Assembly: GCF_030815975.1 (NCBI RefSeq)
Contig: NZ_JAUSXL010000002.1
Location: 4,328,501 to 4,392,500, forward strand
Direction of reading: 5' to 3'
Length of the DNA stretch: 64,000 nucleotides
Source of the DNA: Variovorax paradoxus
GTDB lineage: Bacteria; Pseudomonadota; Gammaproteobacteria; Burkholderiales; Burkholderiaceae_C
Below are positions 9,336 through 18,088 of this stretch, in pieces (the first letter of the stretch is position 1; each line of letters opens with the position of its first letter). The position numbers and the translations under genes are program-made. Under the pieces are notes generated by a model. The model had not been told where the DNA came from. It saw only the letters and a program-made list of their open reading frames with translations, and made no database searches.

Positions 9336-9341
9336 GTGCCA

Positions 9342-10298
9342 GTGACTCGAGTCGTCATCATGACGGACGAAATCGGCTGGCACACGCGCCAGCTGCAGGC
9401 CGCATTGCGCGCGCGCGGTGCGGTGGGCCGCTGCGTCGACCTGGCCGACTGCAACATCGACACCAGCGCGGCGTGGCATGGCCTGGTCATTCCCGGCTAC
9501 GGCCGCGAGCTGCCCGATGCAGTGCTGGTGCGCGGCATTGCCGGCGGAAGCTTCGAGCAGGTCACCAAGCGCCTGGGCGTACTGCATGCGCTGCGCGAAC
9601 TGGGCGTGCCGGTCTACAACGATGCGCGCGCCATCGAGCGCTCGGTCGACAAGTCGATGACCAGCCTGCTGCTGCATGCCGCGCGCATTCCCGCACCCGC
9701 CACCTGGGCCACCGAATCGGCGGCGCAGGCGCGGCGCATCGCGATGCGCGAAACGGCCGCGGGCCATGCGCTGGTGCTCAAGCCCCTGTTCGGTTCGCAG
9801 GGCAAGAACCTGCAGCTCGTGGGCGAGGTCGACGGCGTGCATCATCCGATGCCCGACATCGACGCGCGCTACGCAGGCCTGGCCTATCTGCAGCGCTTCG
9901 TCCCGCCCATGGCCTCACCGGGTTTCGACTGGCGCGTGATGGTGGTGGGCGGACGCGCCGTGACCGCAATGCGCCGCGTCAGCGCGCACTGGATCCACAA
10001 CGTGGCCCAGGGCGCGCGCTGTGAACCGGCGGAGCTGGCGCCCGCGCTCGCGCAACTGGCCGAAGGCGCGGCGCAGGCGCTGGACATGGACTACGCGGGC
10101 GTGGACCTCATCGCCGCGGCCAGCGGGCCGAAGATCCAGGTGCTCGAGGTCAACGGCGTGGCCGCCTGGCAGGGGCTACAGCGCGTGACGGGCTTCAACA
10201 TCGCGCGCGCCATCGTCGACGACCTGCTCGACCGCAAGCTCGCGCAGGCGCGCCGCCTCGTGCAGCAGAGCCTGCCGCTGCCGGAGCGCCGCGCCTGA
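9342..10298 (+). CDS. RimK-type ATP-grasp ligase, candidate H4MPT glutamate ligase
   Basis: A 318-residue RimK-family ligase. Its ATP-grasp core shows VLKPLFGSQGKNLQL, the effector loop AGLAYLQRFVP, FDWRVMVVGGRAVTAMRR and the metal site IQVLEVNGVAAWQGL. In methanogens the RimK-like MptN adds an alpha-glutamate to H4MPT, and an equivalent role in bacterial C1 islands is a reasonable inference, not shown. I chose GTG 9342, which yields MTRVVIMTDEIGWH; the open frame upstream is the intergenic repeat. An ATG at 9360 is an alternative. The stop overlaps the next gene's start (TGATG). Confidence 0.83.
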   Translation: MTRVVIMTDEIGWHTRQLQAALRARGAVGRCVDLADCNIDTSAAWHGLVIPGYGRELPDAVLVRGIAGGSFEQVTKRLGVLHALRELGVPVYNDARAIERSVDKSMTSLLLHAARIPAPATWATESAAQARRIAMRETAAGHALVLKPLFGSQGKNLQLVGEVDGVHHPMPDIDARYAGLAYLQRFVPPMASPGFDWRVMVVGGRAVTAMRRVSAHWIHNVAQGARCEPAELAPALAQLAEGAAQALDMDYAGVDLIAAASGPKIQVLEVNGVAAWQGLQRVTGFNIARAIVDDLLDRKLAQARRLVQQSLPLPERRA

Positions 10299-11239
10299 TG
10301 ATGATGACGAACGCGCGGCAGGCGACCATCGAACGCGCGAGGGCCTGCTTTCTGCGGGCCTGCTGGCTCGACGTTGCGGTGCGCAAGCCTGGCAACGTGA
10401 GCCTGGACTCGCCCGGCCACGGCATGCAGGCCTCGATGTTCGTCGCCAGCGCACAGGCTGCGGCCGGCGCGCTGTTCGAGCCCGGCCTGCGCGTGGGAGC
10501 GCGCATCGAGGCCGCGGTGGCGGCCACCTGGGCAGTGGCGGGATGCAACACCAACCTCGGCATCCTGCTGCTGTGCGCGCCGATCGCGCTCGCGGTGGAG
10601 CAGCATCCCCATGCCGCAACCCCCGCGGCCTTGCGTGCCGCCGTGGAGTCGGTGCTGGCCACGCTCGACATCGACGATGCCCGCGCCGCCTATCGCGCGA
10701 TTGCGCATGCACATCCCGGTGGCCTGGGTACAGCGCCGGCCGAGGACGTGCGCGATGCGCCCAGTGTCGACCTGCGCGCCGCCATGGCCCTTGCCGCGGA
10801 CCGCGACCTCATCGCGCGCCAGTACCGCGACGGATTCGCGGACCTGTTCGCCCTGGCGTTCCAAGAGCCGGTCGATGCAGCGGGCTGCGGCGCCGCGTCG
10901 GCCGATGCGCCGCCCGATGCCGCCACTGTGGCTTTCGTCCAACGGCTCTACCTGGCTTGCCTGGGCGCCTTTCCCGATTCACACATTGTTCGAAAACACG
11001 GCGAGCGCGTGGCACAGACTGTCATGACGGCGGCGCAGGCCTGGCGCGAGCGCGCTGGCGCGGGCGTGGCGCTCGACGCCGACCCCGGCTTCGCCGCCTG
11101 GGACGTTTCGCTCAAGGTCGCAGGCGTCAACCCCGGAACCAGCGCCGATTTCACCGTGGCGGCGCTGCTGCTTTCGGGCTGGATCCGCTCGTGCGCAGCG
11201 CCCGCGCGCGAGGCTGCGAATGGATGGCACGGATCGTGA
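10298..11239 (+). CDS. CitG/MdcB-like triphosphoribosyl-dephospho-CoA synthase family protein
   Basis: A 313-residue all-helical protein of the CitG family. The marker VRKPGNVSLDSPGHGM and the helical segment AGCNTNLGILLLCAPIAL are typical. Classical members add a phosphoribosyl nucleotide to dephospho-CoA, but the version in H4MPT islands has no citrate or malonate lyase partner nearby. A role in a phosphoribosyl-transfer step of H4MPT or methylofuran synthesis is inferred from position. ATG 10298 overlaps the ligase stop by one base; ATG codons at 10301 and 10304 are equally possible starts. Confidence 0.82.
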   Translation: MMMTNARQATIERARACFLRACWLDVAVRKPGNVSLDSPGHGMQASMFVASAQAAAGALFEPGLRVGARIEAAVAATWAVAGCNTNLGILLLCAPIALAVEQHPHAATPAALRAAVESVLATLDIDDARAAYRAIAHAHPGGLGTAPAEDVRDAPSVDLRAAMALAADRDLIARQYRDGFADLFALAFQEPVDAAGCGAASADAPPDAATVAFVQRLYLACLGAFPDSHIVRKHGERVAQTVMTAAQAWRERAGAGVALDADPGFAAWDVSLKVAGVNPGTSADFTVAALLLSGWIRSCAAPAREAANGWHGS

Positions 11240-11322
11240 TACCCATGGCTTTGCGCTGGTCTTCCTGACCGGTGTCGTATTGACCCTAATCACCTTGGAC
11301 CTCTGAGAGGAGACTCGAAACC

Positions 11323-11835
11323 ATGGCAAAAATAGATCGACTGATGGTGGGCGAATCGCTCGTCGGCGACGGCAACGAAGTAGCCCATATCGACCTGATC
11401 ATCGGACCGCGCGGCGGCGCTGCCGAGACCGCCTTCGCCAACGCGTTGACGAACAACAAGGACGGCTTCACTTCGCTGCTCGCAGTCGTGGCTCCCAACC
11501 TGCTGACCAAACCGGCTACCGTGATGTTCAACAAAGTGACCATCAAGGGCGCCAAGCAGGCGGTGCAGATGTTCGGGCCGGCGCAGCGCGCCGTGGCGCT
11601 GGCGGTGGCCGACAGCGTCGAGGATGGCACCATCCCCATGGCGGAGGCGGACAACCTGTTCATCTGCGTCGGCGTGTTCATCCACTGGCTTGCCGACGAC
11701 GACAAGAAGATCCAGGACTACAACTACCAGGCCACCCGCGAGGCCATCCAGCGTGCCGTGACCGGCTCGCCGACGGCAGCGGAAGTGGTGGACAAGAAAG
11801 GCACGACGGCACACCCGTTCGCAGCCCACCTCTGA
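11323..11835 (+). CDS. fae: Formaldehyde-activating enzyme
   Basis: A 170-residue cytoplasmic enzyme that condenses formaldehyde with H4MPT to methylene-H4MPT, the entry of the pathway. The N-terminus [20 protein letters not shown] is followed by [12 protein letters not shown], which places His at residue 22, the residue proposed as the acid-base catalyst in the Methylobacterium enzyme. [26 protein letters not shown] and [11 protein letters not shown] are also conserved. A good site GAGAGGAG lies upstream at 11304-11311. The gene has its own 84-base leader and is followed by a strong terminator, which suits high, separate expression. Confidence 0.97.
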   Translation: MAKIDRLMVGESLVGDGNEVAHIDLIIGPRGGAAETAFANALTNNKDGFTSLLAVVAPNLLTKPATVMFNKVTIKGAKQAVQMFGPAQRAVALAVADSVEDGTIPMAEADNLFICVGVFIHWLADDDKKIQDYNYQATREAIQRAVTGSPTAAEVVDKKGTTAHPFAAHL

Positions 11836-11844
11836 ACCGCAAAA

Positions 11845-11879
11845 CAAAAAACCGACGCGTGAACCGCGTCGGTTTTTTT
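11845..11879. terminator. Bidirectional terminator between fae and folB-like gene
   Basis: The inverted repeat AAAAACCGACGCG / CGCGTCGGTTTTT has a 5-6 base loop, is flanked by an A-run on the left and a T-run on the right, and lies between two convergent genes (fae on plus, folB-like on minus). It should stop transcription from both sides. Confidence 0.92.
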
Positions 11880-11912
11880 CTTGCTGCCGCATGGCGCGGC
11901 CGTATCGAGTGT

Positions 11913-12428
11913 TCAGTGCTTGGCGGGAACCATGCCGCTGGCAAGGAAGTTCAGCACGGTTGCGCCAGGTGTGGACTTCGAAGCGTGGTGCGTGGGCGCA
12001 TGGCGTTCGATCTGCACGCCCACGGCCTGCACATCGTCGAACTTGCGCGGCTTCACGACCTTCACGCGAACCCAGCTGGCGCCGAACTCGTCGATGAGGA
12101 TGTCGGCAATGGCTTCGGCAAAGGCCTCGAGCAGTTGCAGCCGATGCTCGGCCATCAGCCGCACCAGCCGCTCGCGCACCACGCCATAGTCGATGGTGTC
12201 GCCGATGCGGTCGGTGTCGCAGGCGCGTGCACGGGGCACTCCGGCATGCACGTCGATCAACAGAGGCTGCGGATGATGCAGCTCGGAGTCGTGGATGCCG
12301 ATCACCGTCTGGCCGCTGAAGCCCTCGATGAAGATCAGGTCCATGGGCGCGGATGCCTCGGCCGCCTCGGGCGATGCGTTCGGCGCATTCGAAAGGCGGG
12401 CGATGGAAGGACGCGGGCTGGTGTTCAT
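11913..12428 (-). CDS. Dihydroneopterin aldolase (FolB) family protein
   Basis: A 171-residue protein with a FolB core from about residue 28: LIFIEGFSGQTVIGIHDSE holds the pterin-anchoring region, DTIDYGVVRERL follows, and VRVKVVKPRKF carries the catalytic lysine position. FolB splits dihydroneopterin to 6-hydroxymethyl-dihydropterin and glycolaldehyde. Because it lies in the H4MPT island it probably supplies the pterin half of H4MPT rather than, or in addition to, folate. The first 27 residues are a non-conserved Ser/Ala/Pro-rich extension. ATG 12428 was chosen because the open frame further upstream has no homology-like sequence. Confidence 0.85.
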   Translation of the reverse strand: MNTSPRPSIARLSNAPNASPEAAEASAPMDLIFIEGFSGQTVIGIHDSELHHPQPLLIDVHAGVPRARACDTDRIGDTIDYGVVRERLVRLMAEHRLQLLEAFAEAIADILIDEFGASWVRVKVVKPRKFDDVQAVGVQIERHAPTHHASKSTPGATVLNFLASGMVPAKH

Positions 12429-12507
12429 CAAGTGGTGTCTCCGGTGATCGAATGTGTTTGAAAGTGTGTCTGGCGGCATGCAAGCCCACCCCGGCAGGAC
12501 TCATCCA

Positions 12508-12523
12508 CGCAAAATGCAGGCCA
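12508..12523 (-). promoter_or_regulatory. Candidate sigma-54 (-24/-12) promoter of the folB-like gene
   Basis: On the minus strand the sequence reads TGGCCTGCATTTTGCG, compared with consensus TGGCACG-N4-TTGCW. The GG (12522-12521) and GC (12510-12509) dinucleotides have exact GG-N10-GC spacing, and TTGC is perfect. Transcription would start near 12497, giving a leader of about 70 bases before ATG 12428. A sigma-54 activator is encoded divergently just beyond it. Seen by eye only. Confidence 0.5.
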
Positions 12524-12638
12524 CAGACCGGACCCGCTCCGGCATTGCCAGTGCTTGGTGTTTCACCGGGTGCGCGGCAGGCCGGCAGGCACAACAATGG
12601 GCCGAACGAGACATGATGGAACGCGCCGGAGAACTCCA

Positions 12639-14684
12639 ATGACATTGACGCTGAGACAAGGCGATCGACACGCTGACCGTGTGCTCGACGTGGTGAGGCG
12701 AGGCTTTCACGAAGAGGGCAACGATCTGGTCACGCGCTCGTGGAGCCGCTGCCTGAACCAGTACCAGCTCGATCCGGGCCGCCCGCGCGAACCGGTGGTC
12801 ATTGCATCGTCGGCGCTGCAAAGCCGGCGCAACCAGCATGCCGACGTCATCGAGTGCGCGCGCTACGAGATGACCACGCTCTACCAGCAGCTCGCCGATG
12901 CCGAGTCCGCCGTGGTGCTGACCGATACCGACGGCGTGATCGTGCACATGGTGTCCTCGCCCGAGTTCGCCACCGAAGCGGAGCCCATGGGCCTGCGCGC
13001 CGGCGGCATGTGGGGCGAGGCCGAGGCCGGCACCAACGGCATGGGCACCTGCCTGGCCGCGGCCCATCCGATCTCCGTGCGGCGCGAAGAGCATTTCTTC
13101 AGCCACTTCACGCAGCTCACCTGCTCGGCGGTGCCGGTGTTCGATCCGTCCGGCGAGATCATCGCGGTGCTCGACGTCACCAGCCGCTCCAGCCTGATGC
13201 AGCAGCACGTGCTGGTGCTCCTGGGCATGACGGCGCGCATGATCGAGAACCGGCTCATCGACAAGCGCTTCTCGAATGCGCATCCGCTGCACTTCCACAG
13301 CCGGCCCGAGTTCGTCTACACGCTGCATGAAGGCAAGCTCGCGGTCGGCGACGACGGGCGCATCCTCGCGGCCAACCGCAGCGCCTTGTTCCAGCTGGGC
13401 CTTCAGTCGATGGCCGAGATCCGCACGCAGCGCATCGACGACCTGTTCCAGACCTCGCTCGAAGACATCGTCCAGCGCAGCCTTTCTTCTTCATTCCATC
13501 CGGTGGTGGCCTACCGGGCCAATGCGGCGCTGCGCTTCTTCGCGGTGGCGCGGCGGCCGGCCTCCGATGCCGCCACGCCGGCGCGTGCGCGCGTGGCCGG
13601 TGCGGGCGCGGCTTCCATGGTGGCGGAGACGGGCGCCGAAGCGTTTCGTGCACCGCTGCGGCCGGCGGCCGCGCGTGCGCCTAGCGTTCGCACCTTCAAG
13701 GACGCGCGGCTGGTGGCGCACCTGGACACCGCGCGGCGCGTGGTCGCGCGCCGAACCCCCGTGCTGCTGTGCGGCGAGACGGGCTCGGGCAAGGAAGTGT
13801 TCGCGCGCGCCATCCACGAGAGCAGCCCGCATGCCGAGGGCGCCTTCGTTGCGGTCAATTGCGCGAGCCTGCCCGAGACGCTGATCGAATCCGAACTCTT
13901 CGGCTACAAGGCCGGCGCATTCACCGGTGCACAGCGCAGCGGGCGGCGCGGCAAGATCCTGCAGGCCGACGGTGGCACGCTGTTTCTCGACGAAATCGCC
14001 GACATGCCGCTGGAGCTGCAGGCCCGGCTGCTGCGCGTGCTTGACGAGCGCCAGGTCACGCCGCTGGGCACCGAGGAAACCCATCCGGTGGATTTCCAGC
14101 TCGTGAGCGCCAGCCACCAGCATCTGCCGAGCCTGGTGCGCGACGGCCGCTTCCGCGAAGACCTCTACTACCGGCTGGCCGGCATCGAACTCGACCTGCC
14201 CGCCTTGCGCGATCGCTCCGACAAGCGCGAACTCATCCACGACGTGCTGAAGGACGAGGGCGGCAGCGACTCCAGGCTCGGCGAAGAGGCCGAGCGCCTG
14301 CTCATGGCCTATTCGTGGCCCGGCAACCTGAGGCAATTGCGCCACGTGCTGCGCAGTGCCGCCGCGCTGGCCGACGGCAAGACCATCACGCGGGAGCACC
14401 TGCCTTCGCTGGCCGCGCGGCCCGTGCCATCACCACTGGCCGCGCTGCCCCAGGCTGCAGTGGCCGACCCGGCCGATGCCGCATCGGACGCGGCGCCGGC
14501 CGATGCGGCACCGCCCATCAAACAACTCAACCCGATCCAGGCCAACGAGCGGCAGGTGCTGTTGCAGATGCTCGAGCAGCATCGCTGGAACGTGAGCAAC
14601 GTCGCCAAGGCGCTCGATGTCAGCCGCAACACCTTGTACCGAAAACTCCACAAGCTTCACATCGAGATCTCTCCACCCGATTGA
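12639..14684 (+). CDS. Sigma-54-dependent transcriptional activator (AcoR-like)
   Basis: A 681-residue enhancer-binding protein. A GAF-like sensor occupies about residues 75-195 ([25 protein letters not shown]) and a PAS-like part about 230-290. The AAA+ domain spans about 360-575, with Walker A GETGSGKE at residues 379-386 and the sigma-54-contacting GAFTGA at 426-431. A Fis-type helix-turn-helix closes the protein ([20 protein letters not shown]). Such proteins open sigma-54 promoters in response to a small molecule. Its place inside the H4MPT island suggests control of C1 genes; the ligand is unknown. It is divergent from the folB-like gene and 19 bases upstream of the dmrB-like gene. Confidence 0.93.
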   Translation: MTLTLRQGDRHADRVLDVVRRGFHEEGNDLVTRSWSRCLNQYQLDPGRPREPVVIASSALQSRRNQHADVIECARYEMTTLYQQLADAESAVVLTDTDGVIVHMVSSPEFATEAEPMGLRAGGMWGEAEAGTNGMGTCLAAAHPISVRREEHFFSHFTQLTCSAVPVFDPSGEIIAVLDVTSRSSLMQQHVLVLLGMTARMIENRLIDKRFSNAHPLHFHSRPEFVYTLHEGKLAVGDDGRILAANRSALFQLGLQSMAEIRTQRIDDLFQTSLEDIVQRSLSSSFHPVVAYRANAALRFFAVARRPASDAATPARARVAGAGAASMVAETGAEAFRAPLRPAAARAPSVRTFKDARLVAHLDTARRVVARRTPVLLCGETGSGKEVFARAIHESSPHAEGAFVAVNCASLPETLIESELFGYKAGAFTGAQRSGRRGKILQADGGTLFLDEIADMPLELQARLLRVLDERQVTPLGTEETHPVDFQLVSASHQHLPSLVRDGRFREDLYYRLAGIELDLPALRDRSDKRELIHDVLKDEGGSDSRLGEEAERLLMAYSWPGNLRQLRHVLRSAAALADGKTITREHLPSLAARPVPSPLAALPQAAVADPADAASDAAPADAAPPIKQLNPIQANERQVLLQMLEQHRWNVSNVAKALDVSRNTLYRKLHKLHIEISPPD

Positions 14685-14703
14685 GCCGCAAGGCTCGCCA
14701 GAC

Positions 14704-15360
14704 ATGACGATGAACGGGGAGCTGACGGGCACGGCCAAGATCGATCCACGCGGCGCCGCGCTGGCTGCCGAAGACGGGGAAGCGCTGCTGCCGGCATCGC
14801 CGCCGCGTTCGCGGCTGGCTTGGTGCATCACGGGTTCGGGCCATTTTCTCGAAGAGTCGCTCGCGATTGCGGCGCGGCTGCCCTCGGTCGACCTGTTCCT
14901 CTCGGCCGCTGCCGAGGAGGTGCTGCCCATCTACAAGCTGCAGATCGAAGCGCTGAGGCCGCGCTTCCGTGTGTTCCGCGACAAGACGGCCAGCGGCGTG
15001 CCGGTGGGCATGCTCTACGACGATGTCTATCACACGGTGGTGGTGGCGCCGGCCACCAGCAACACGGTGGCCAAGTGCGCATTCGGCATCAGTGACTCGC
15101 TGCCGACCAACATGTTTGCCCAGGCCGGCAAGCTCGGCATTCCTGGCATCGTGTTTGCATGCGATACGGAACCGGTGGTGGTGACCAAGTCGCCGCACGA
15201 CTGGGTCACGCTGCGTCCGCGGCGCATCGAACTCGACAACGTGGAGCGGCTGCGCGGCATCGACTTTTGCCAGGTGGTCTGTTCACCGGCCGAACTGGAG
15301 ACTGCGCTCGACACGCGCCTGAAGGAACTTTCTCTCGCATGGAACACATCGTCTTCCTGA
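14704..15360 (+). CDS. dmrB: Flavoprotein, dihydromethanopterin reductase (DmrB) family
   Basis: A 218-residue flavoprotein of the FMN-dependent flavodoxin/decarboxylase-like fold. LAWCITGSGHFLEESLAIA binds flavin phosphate, with VVVAPATSNTVAKCAFGISD and PTNMFAQAGKLGIPG typical of archaeoflavoprotein/DmrB members. DmrB reduces dihydromethanopterin to H4MPT, the last step of cofactor synthesis, and a bacterial homologue from Burkholderia has been studied as this enzyme. The first 35 or so residues are a variable extension. Its end overlaps the next gene by 22 bases. A related role with another pterin cannot be excluded. Confidence 0.82.
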   Translation: MTMNGELTGTAKIDPRGAALAAEDGEALLPASPPRSRLAWCITGSGHFLEESLAIAARLPSVDLFLSAAAEEVLPIYKLQIEALRPRFRVFRDKTASGVPVGMLYDDVYHTVVVAPATSNTVAKCAFGISDSLPTNMFAQAGKLGIPGIVFACDTEPVVVTKSPHDWVTLRPRRIELDNVERLRGIDFCQVVCSPAELETALDTRLKELSLAWNTSSS

Positions 15361-16811
15361 CCGGGCGCCTCGCCCAAGCCAGCCTCACGCGGGTGCTGGC
15401 CGGGATCGAGGCGGCACCGTTCACATGGGAAGTGCGGGAGATCGGGTTGCAGGTGGCGGCGCTGATGACGGCCGACATGATCCGCCGCCGCGTCGCGGCA
15501 CCCGTGTTCACCGAAGCCGAGAGCGAGGGCGCTGCGCCGCGGCGCGCCGATCGCATCATGGTGCCGGGCCGCTGCCGCGGCGACGTCGAGGCCTTGAGCC
15601 TTCACTTCGGCGTGCCGGTGGAACGCGGCCCGCAGGAACTGAAAGACCTGCCGCGCCATTTCAACCGCAGTGCGCGTGCCATCGACCTGGCCGAATACGA
15701 GGTCGCGATCTTCGCCGAGATCGTCGATGCGCCGCGGCTCTCGGTGGCGCAGATCATCGAGCGCGCGCAGCAGCTCGCGGGCGATGGCGCCAACGTCATC
15801 GACCTGGGCTGCCTGCCCGAGACGCGCTTCGACCATCTGGCCGAGAGCGTGCAGGCGCTGAAGGCCGCGGGCTTCCAGGTCAGCGTCGATTCGAGCGACA
15901 CACAGGAGTTGCTGCTCGGCGGCAAGGCCGGCGCCGACTACCTGCTGAGCCTGACGCTCGACACCCTGTGGATCGCCGACGAGGTGGCGGCCACGCCGGT
16001 GCTGATACCGCGCGTTCCGGCCGATGAAGCGTCGCTGTATGCCGCCGTCGAGCAGATGCAGCACCGCGGCCGCGCCTTCCTGGCCGACTCGATCCTCGAT
16101 CCGATACCGTTCGGCCTGACTGCATCGATCGTGCGCTACCACCGGCTGCGCGAGCGTTTCCCCGAGGCCCCGATCATGCTGGGCGTGGGCAACCTCACGG
16201 AGCTCACCGAAGCCGACACCAGCGGCATCAATGCGGTGCTGTTCGGCATTGCCGCCGAGCTGAACGTGGCGGCGGTGCTGACCACGCAAGTGAGCCAGCA
16301 TGCGCGCCGCGCGGTGAGCGAGGCCGACTGGGCGCGCCGCATCATGCATGCAGCAGCCCGCAACGCGACGCTGCCCAAGGGCATGAGCGATGCGCTGATG
16401 ACGGTGCACGCCAAGCATCCTTTTCCCGACACGCCCGAAGAAATCAACGAGATCGCCTCGCAGGTGCGCGACCCCAATTTCCGCGTGCAGATATCGCCGC
16501 TGGGCCTGCACGTCTACAACCGCGACGGCTTGCGGCTGGGGCAGGGCGCTTTCGAGCTCTGGCCGCAGCTCAAGCTGCAGGACGATGCCGACCATGCGTT
16601 CTACATGGGCGTGGAACTGGCGCGCGCCGAGATCGCCTGGCAGCTCGGCAAGCGCTATGTGCAGGACCAGCCGCTCGACTGGGGCTGCGCCGCGCCGCGG
16701 CCCACCGAAGACCTCGCGCGCTGGTGCGCGCCGGGAACCACCATGAAGACATCGAAGAACAACGCGGCCGAGACCGGCGCCACGAGCACCGCCGCGCCAA
16801 CACCCTCATGA
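15339..16811 (+). CDS. Dihydropteroate synthase-like protein of the H4MPT island
   Basis: A 490-residue protein. An N-terminal part of about 130 residues (MEHIVFLTGRLAQASL) is special to this family, and a TIM-barrel pterin-binding domain follows at about 145-370 (GANVIDLGCLPETRFDHL, GFQVSVDSSDTQELL, MLGVGNLTELTEAD). Methanogens and H4MPT-using methylotrophs share this family; the homology to folate DHPS suggests it couples the pterin to the beta-RFAP-derived arylamine. That role is inferred. ATG 15339 gives a 22-base overlap with the dmrB-like gene. The last 25 residues are a low-complexity Thr/Ala tail. It overlaps the DUF447 gene by 4 bases. Confidence 0.85.
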   Translation: MEHIVFLTGRLAQASLTRVLAGIEAAPFTWEVREIGLQVAALMTADMIRRRVAAPVFTEAESEGAAPRRADRIMVPGRCRGDVEALSLHFGVPVERGPQELKDLPRHFNRSARAIDLAEYEVAIFAEIVDAPRLSVAQIIERAQQLAGDGANVIDLGCLPETRFDHLAESVQALKAAGFQVSVDSSDTQELLLGGKAGADYLLSLTLDTLWIADEVAATPVLIPRVPADEASLYAAVEQMQHRGRAFLADSILDPIPFGLTASIVRYHRLRERFPEAPIMLGVGNLTELTEADTSGINAVLFGIAAELNVAAVLTTQVSQHARRAVSEADWARRIMHAAARNATLPKGMSDALMTVHAKHPFPDTPEEINEIASQVRDPNFRVQISPLGLHVYNRDGLRLGQGAFELWPQLKLQDDADHAFYMGVELARAEIAWQLGKRYVQDQPLDWGCAAPRPTEDLARWCAPGTTMKTSKNNAAETGATSTAAPTPS

Positions 16812-17389
16812 ACGACCAGATCTTCGAAGCGGTGGTGACCACCGTGGCTCCCGGCGGCAAGCCGCATGTGGCGCCCATGGGCATCCGCTACCAGGAGGGC
16901 GGCATTTTGCTGATGCCGTTCAAGCCCTCGACCACGCACGACAACATCGTGGCCACCGGCCATGCGGTGCTCAACATCGTCTGCGACACCCGCGTATTTG
17001 CGGGCTGCGTGACGGGGCGCAAGACGTGGCCCACGCTGCCGGCCGAACACATCGAAGGCGTGCGGCTGGCCGCTGCGCTGCGCCATGTCGAGCTGGAGCT
17101 GGCCGAGCAGCGCGACGACGTGCAGCGGCCGGTGCTGCGCATGGTGGCCGTGCACGAGGCCACGCATGCGCCGTTTGTCGGCTTCAACCGCGCGCAGGCC
17201 GCGGTGATCGAAGGCGCCGTGTTGGTGAGCCGGCTGCACATGCTCCCTCCCGAGAAAGTGGAAACCGAAATGACCTACCTGCAGATCGCGATCGACAAGA
17301 CCGCCGGCCCTGAGGAACGCGAGGCCTGGGAATGGCTGCGCGCCGCGGTCGCGCGGCACCGCGCCGGCACACCGGAGCGCGCATCGTGA
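16808..17389 (+). CDS. DUF447 family protein of the H4MPT island
   Basis: A 193-residue protein whose first 100 residues resemble the FMN-binding split-barrel fold (IFEAVVTTVAPGGKPHVAPMG, HDNIVATGHAVLNIVCD, VFAGCVTGRKTWP), the DUF447 signature. Members are found in methanogens and in bacterial H4MPT islands. No activity is established to my knowledge; flavin binding or a redox role in cofactor synthesis is possible. ATG 16808 overlaps the upstream stop and its stop overlaps the mfnB start, so it is coupled within the cofactor operon. Confidence 0.8.
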   Translation: MNDQIFEAVVTTVAPGGKPHVAPMGIRYQEGGILLMPFKPSTTHDNIVATGHAVLNIVCDTRVFAGCVTGRKTWPTLPAEHIEGVRLAAALRHVELELAEQRDDVQRPVLRMVAVHEATHAPFVGFNRAQAAVIEGAVLVSRLHMLPPEKVETEMTYLQIAIDKTAGPEEREAWEWLRAAVARHRAGTPERAS

Positions 17390-18087
17390 CGCGCATGCTG
17401 GTGAGCGTGCGCAGCGTGGACGAGGCCCTGTTCGCGGCGCGCGGCGGCGCCGACTTCATCGATCTGAAGGAACCCAACGAAGGCGCACTGGGTGGTTTGC
17501 CGGTGGCAACCATCGGTGCCATCGTGGCCGCGCTGCGTGCGCACGGCATCGGCCTGCCCGTGAGCGCGACGATCGGCGACCTGCCGATGAATGACCTTGG
17601 CGGCATCCTGGCGCAAGTGGAAGTGGTAGGCGCCTGCGGCGTCGACTACGTGAAGGTCGGCATCGAGCGCGGGCCGGGGGCCCTTGCGGTGCTCGATGCG
17701 CTCGCGGCCAGCAACTGGCCGGTGGTGCCGGTCTTCATTGCCGACCACGGGCTCGATGCCGTGCTGACCGCGCATGCCTGCACGCTCGGGTTCCCGGGCC
17801 TCATGGTCGACACCGCCGACAAGCAGGCCGGCAGCCTGTTCGATGCTGTCTCGATGGCCGAGCTGCGCGCCTTCCTGGCCCAGGTGCGCGCCGCGGGCCC
17901 CATGGCCGGCGTGGCAGGCGCGCTGCGCGTGGCGCATGTTCCGTTGCTGCAATCATTGGCGCCGGATTTCGCGGGGTTTCGCAGCGCCGTCTGCGTGGCC
18001 GACCGCAAGACGGCACTCTGCCCGGAGCGGCTCGCGGCACTGGCCGCGTTGCTGCATGGCGAGGCCGTGGAGCGTGTAGCGGCTTGA
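17386..18087 (+). CDS. mfnB: (5-formylfuran-3-yl)methyl phosphate synthase (MfnB)
   Basis: A 233-residue TIM-barrel enzyme that makes the furan ring of methanofuran-type cofactors from two glyceraldehyde-3-phosphate molecules. The motif DFIDLKEPNEGALGG near residue 24 carries the lysine used as Schiff base in the archaeal enzyme, and VDYVKVGIERGPG holds the second conserved lysine. GTG 17386 overlaps the DUF447 stop (GTGA); ATG 17395 is an equally good start and gives MLVSVRSVDEA. Its stop lies one base before the stop of the convergent kinase gene. Presence of MfnB supports local synthesis of a methylofuran cofactor. Confidence 0.9.
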   Translation: MTRMLVSVRSVDEALFAARGGADFIDLKEPNEGALGGLPVATIGAIVAALRAHGIGLPVSATIGDLPMNDLGGILAQVEVVGACGVDYVKVGIERGPGALAVLDALAASNWPVVPVFIADHGLDAVLTAHACTLGFPGLMVDTADKQAGSLFDAVSMAELRAFLAQVRAAGPMAGVAGALRVAHVPLLQSLAPDFAGFRSAVCVADRKTALCPERLAALAALLHGEAVERVAA

Positions 18088-18088
18088 T

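Noticed and set aside
11240..11322. Possible sigma-54 site upstream of fae (TGGCACG at 11229-11235)
   Set aside because: The -24 half TGGCACG is perfect, but no TTGC occurs at the required spacing; the next GC dinucleotide is not 10 bases after GG.
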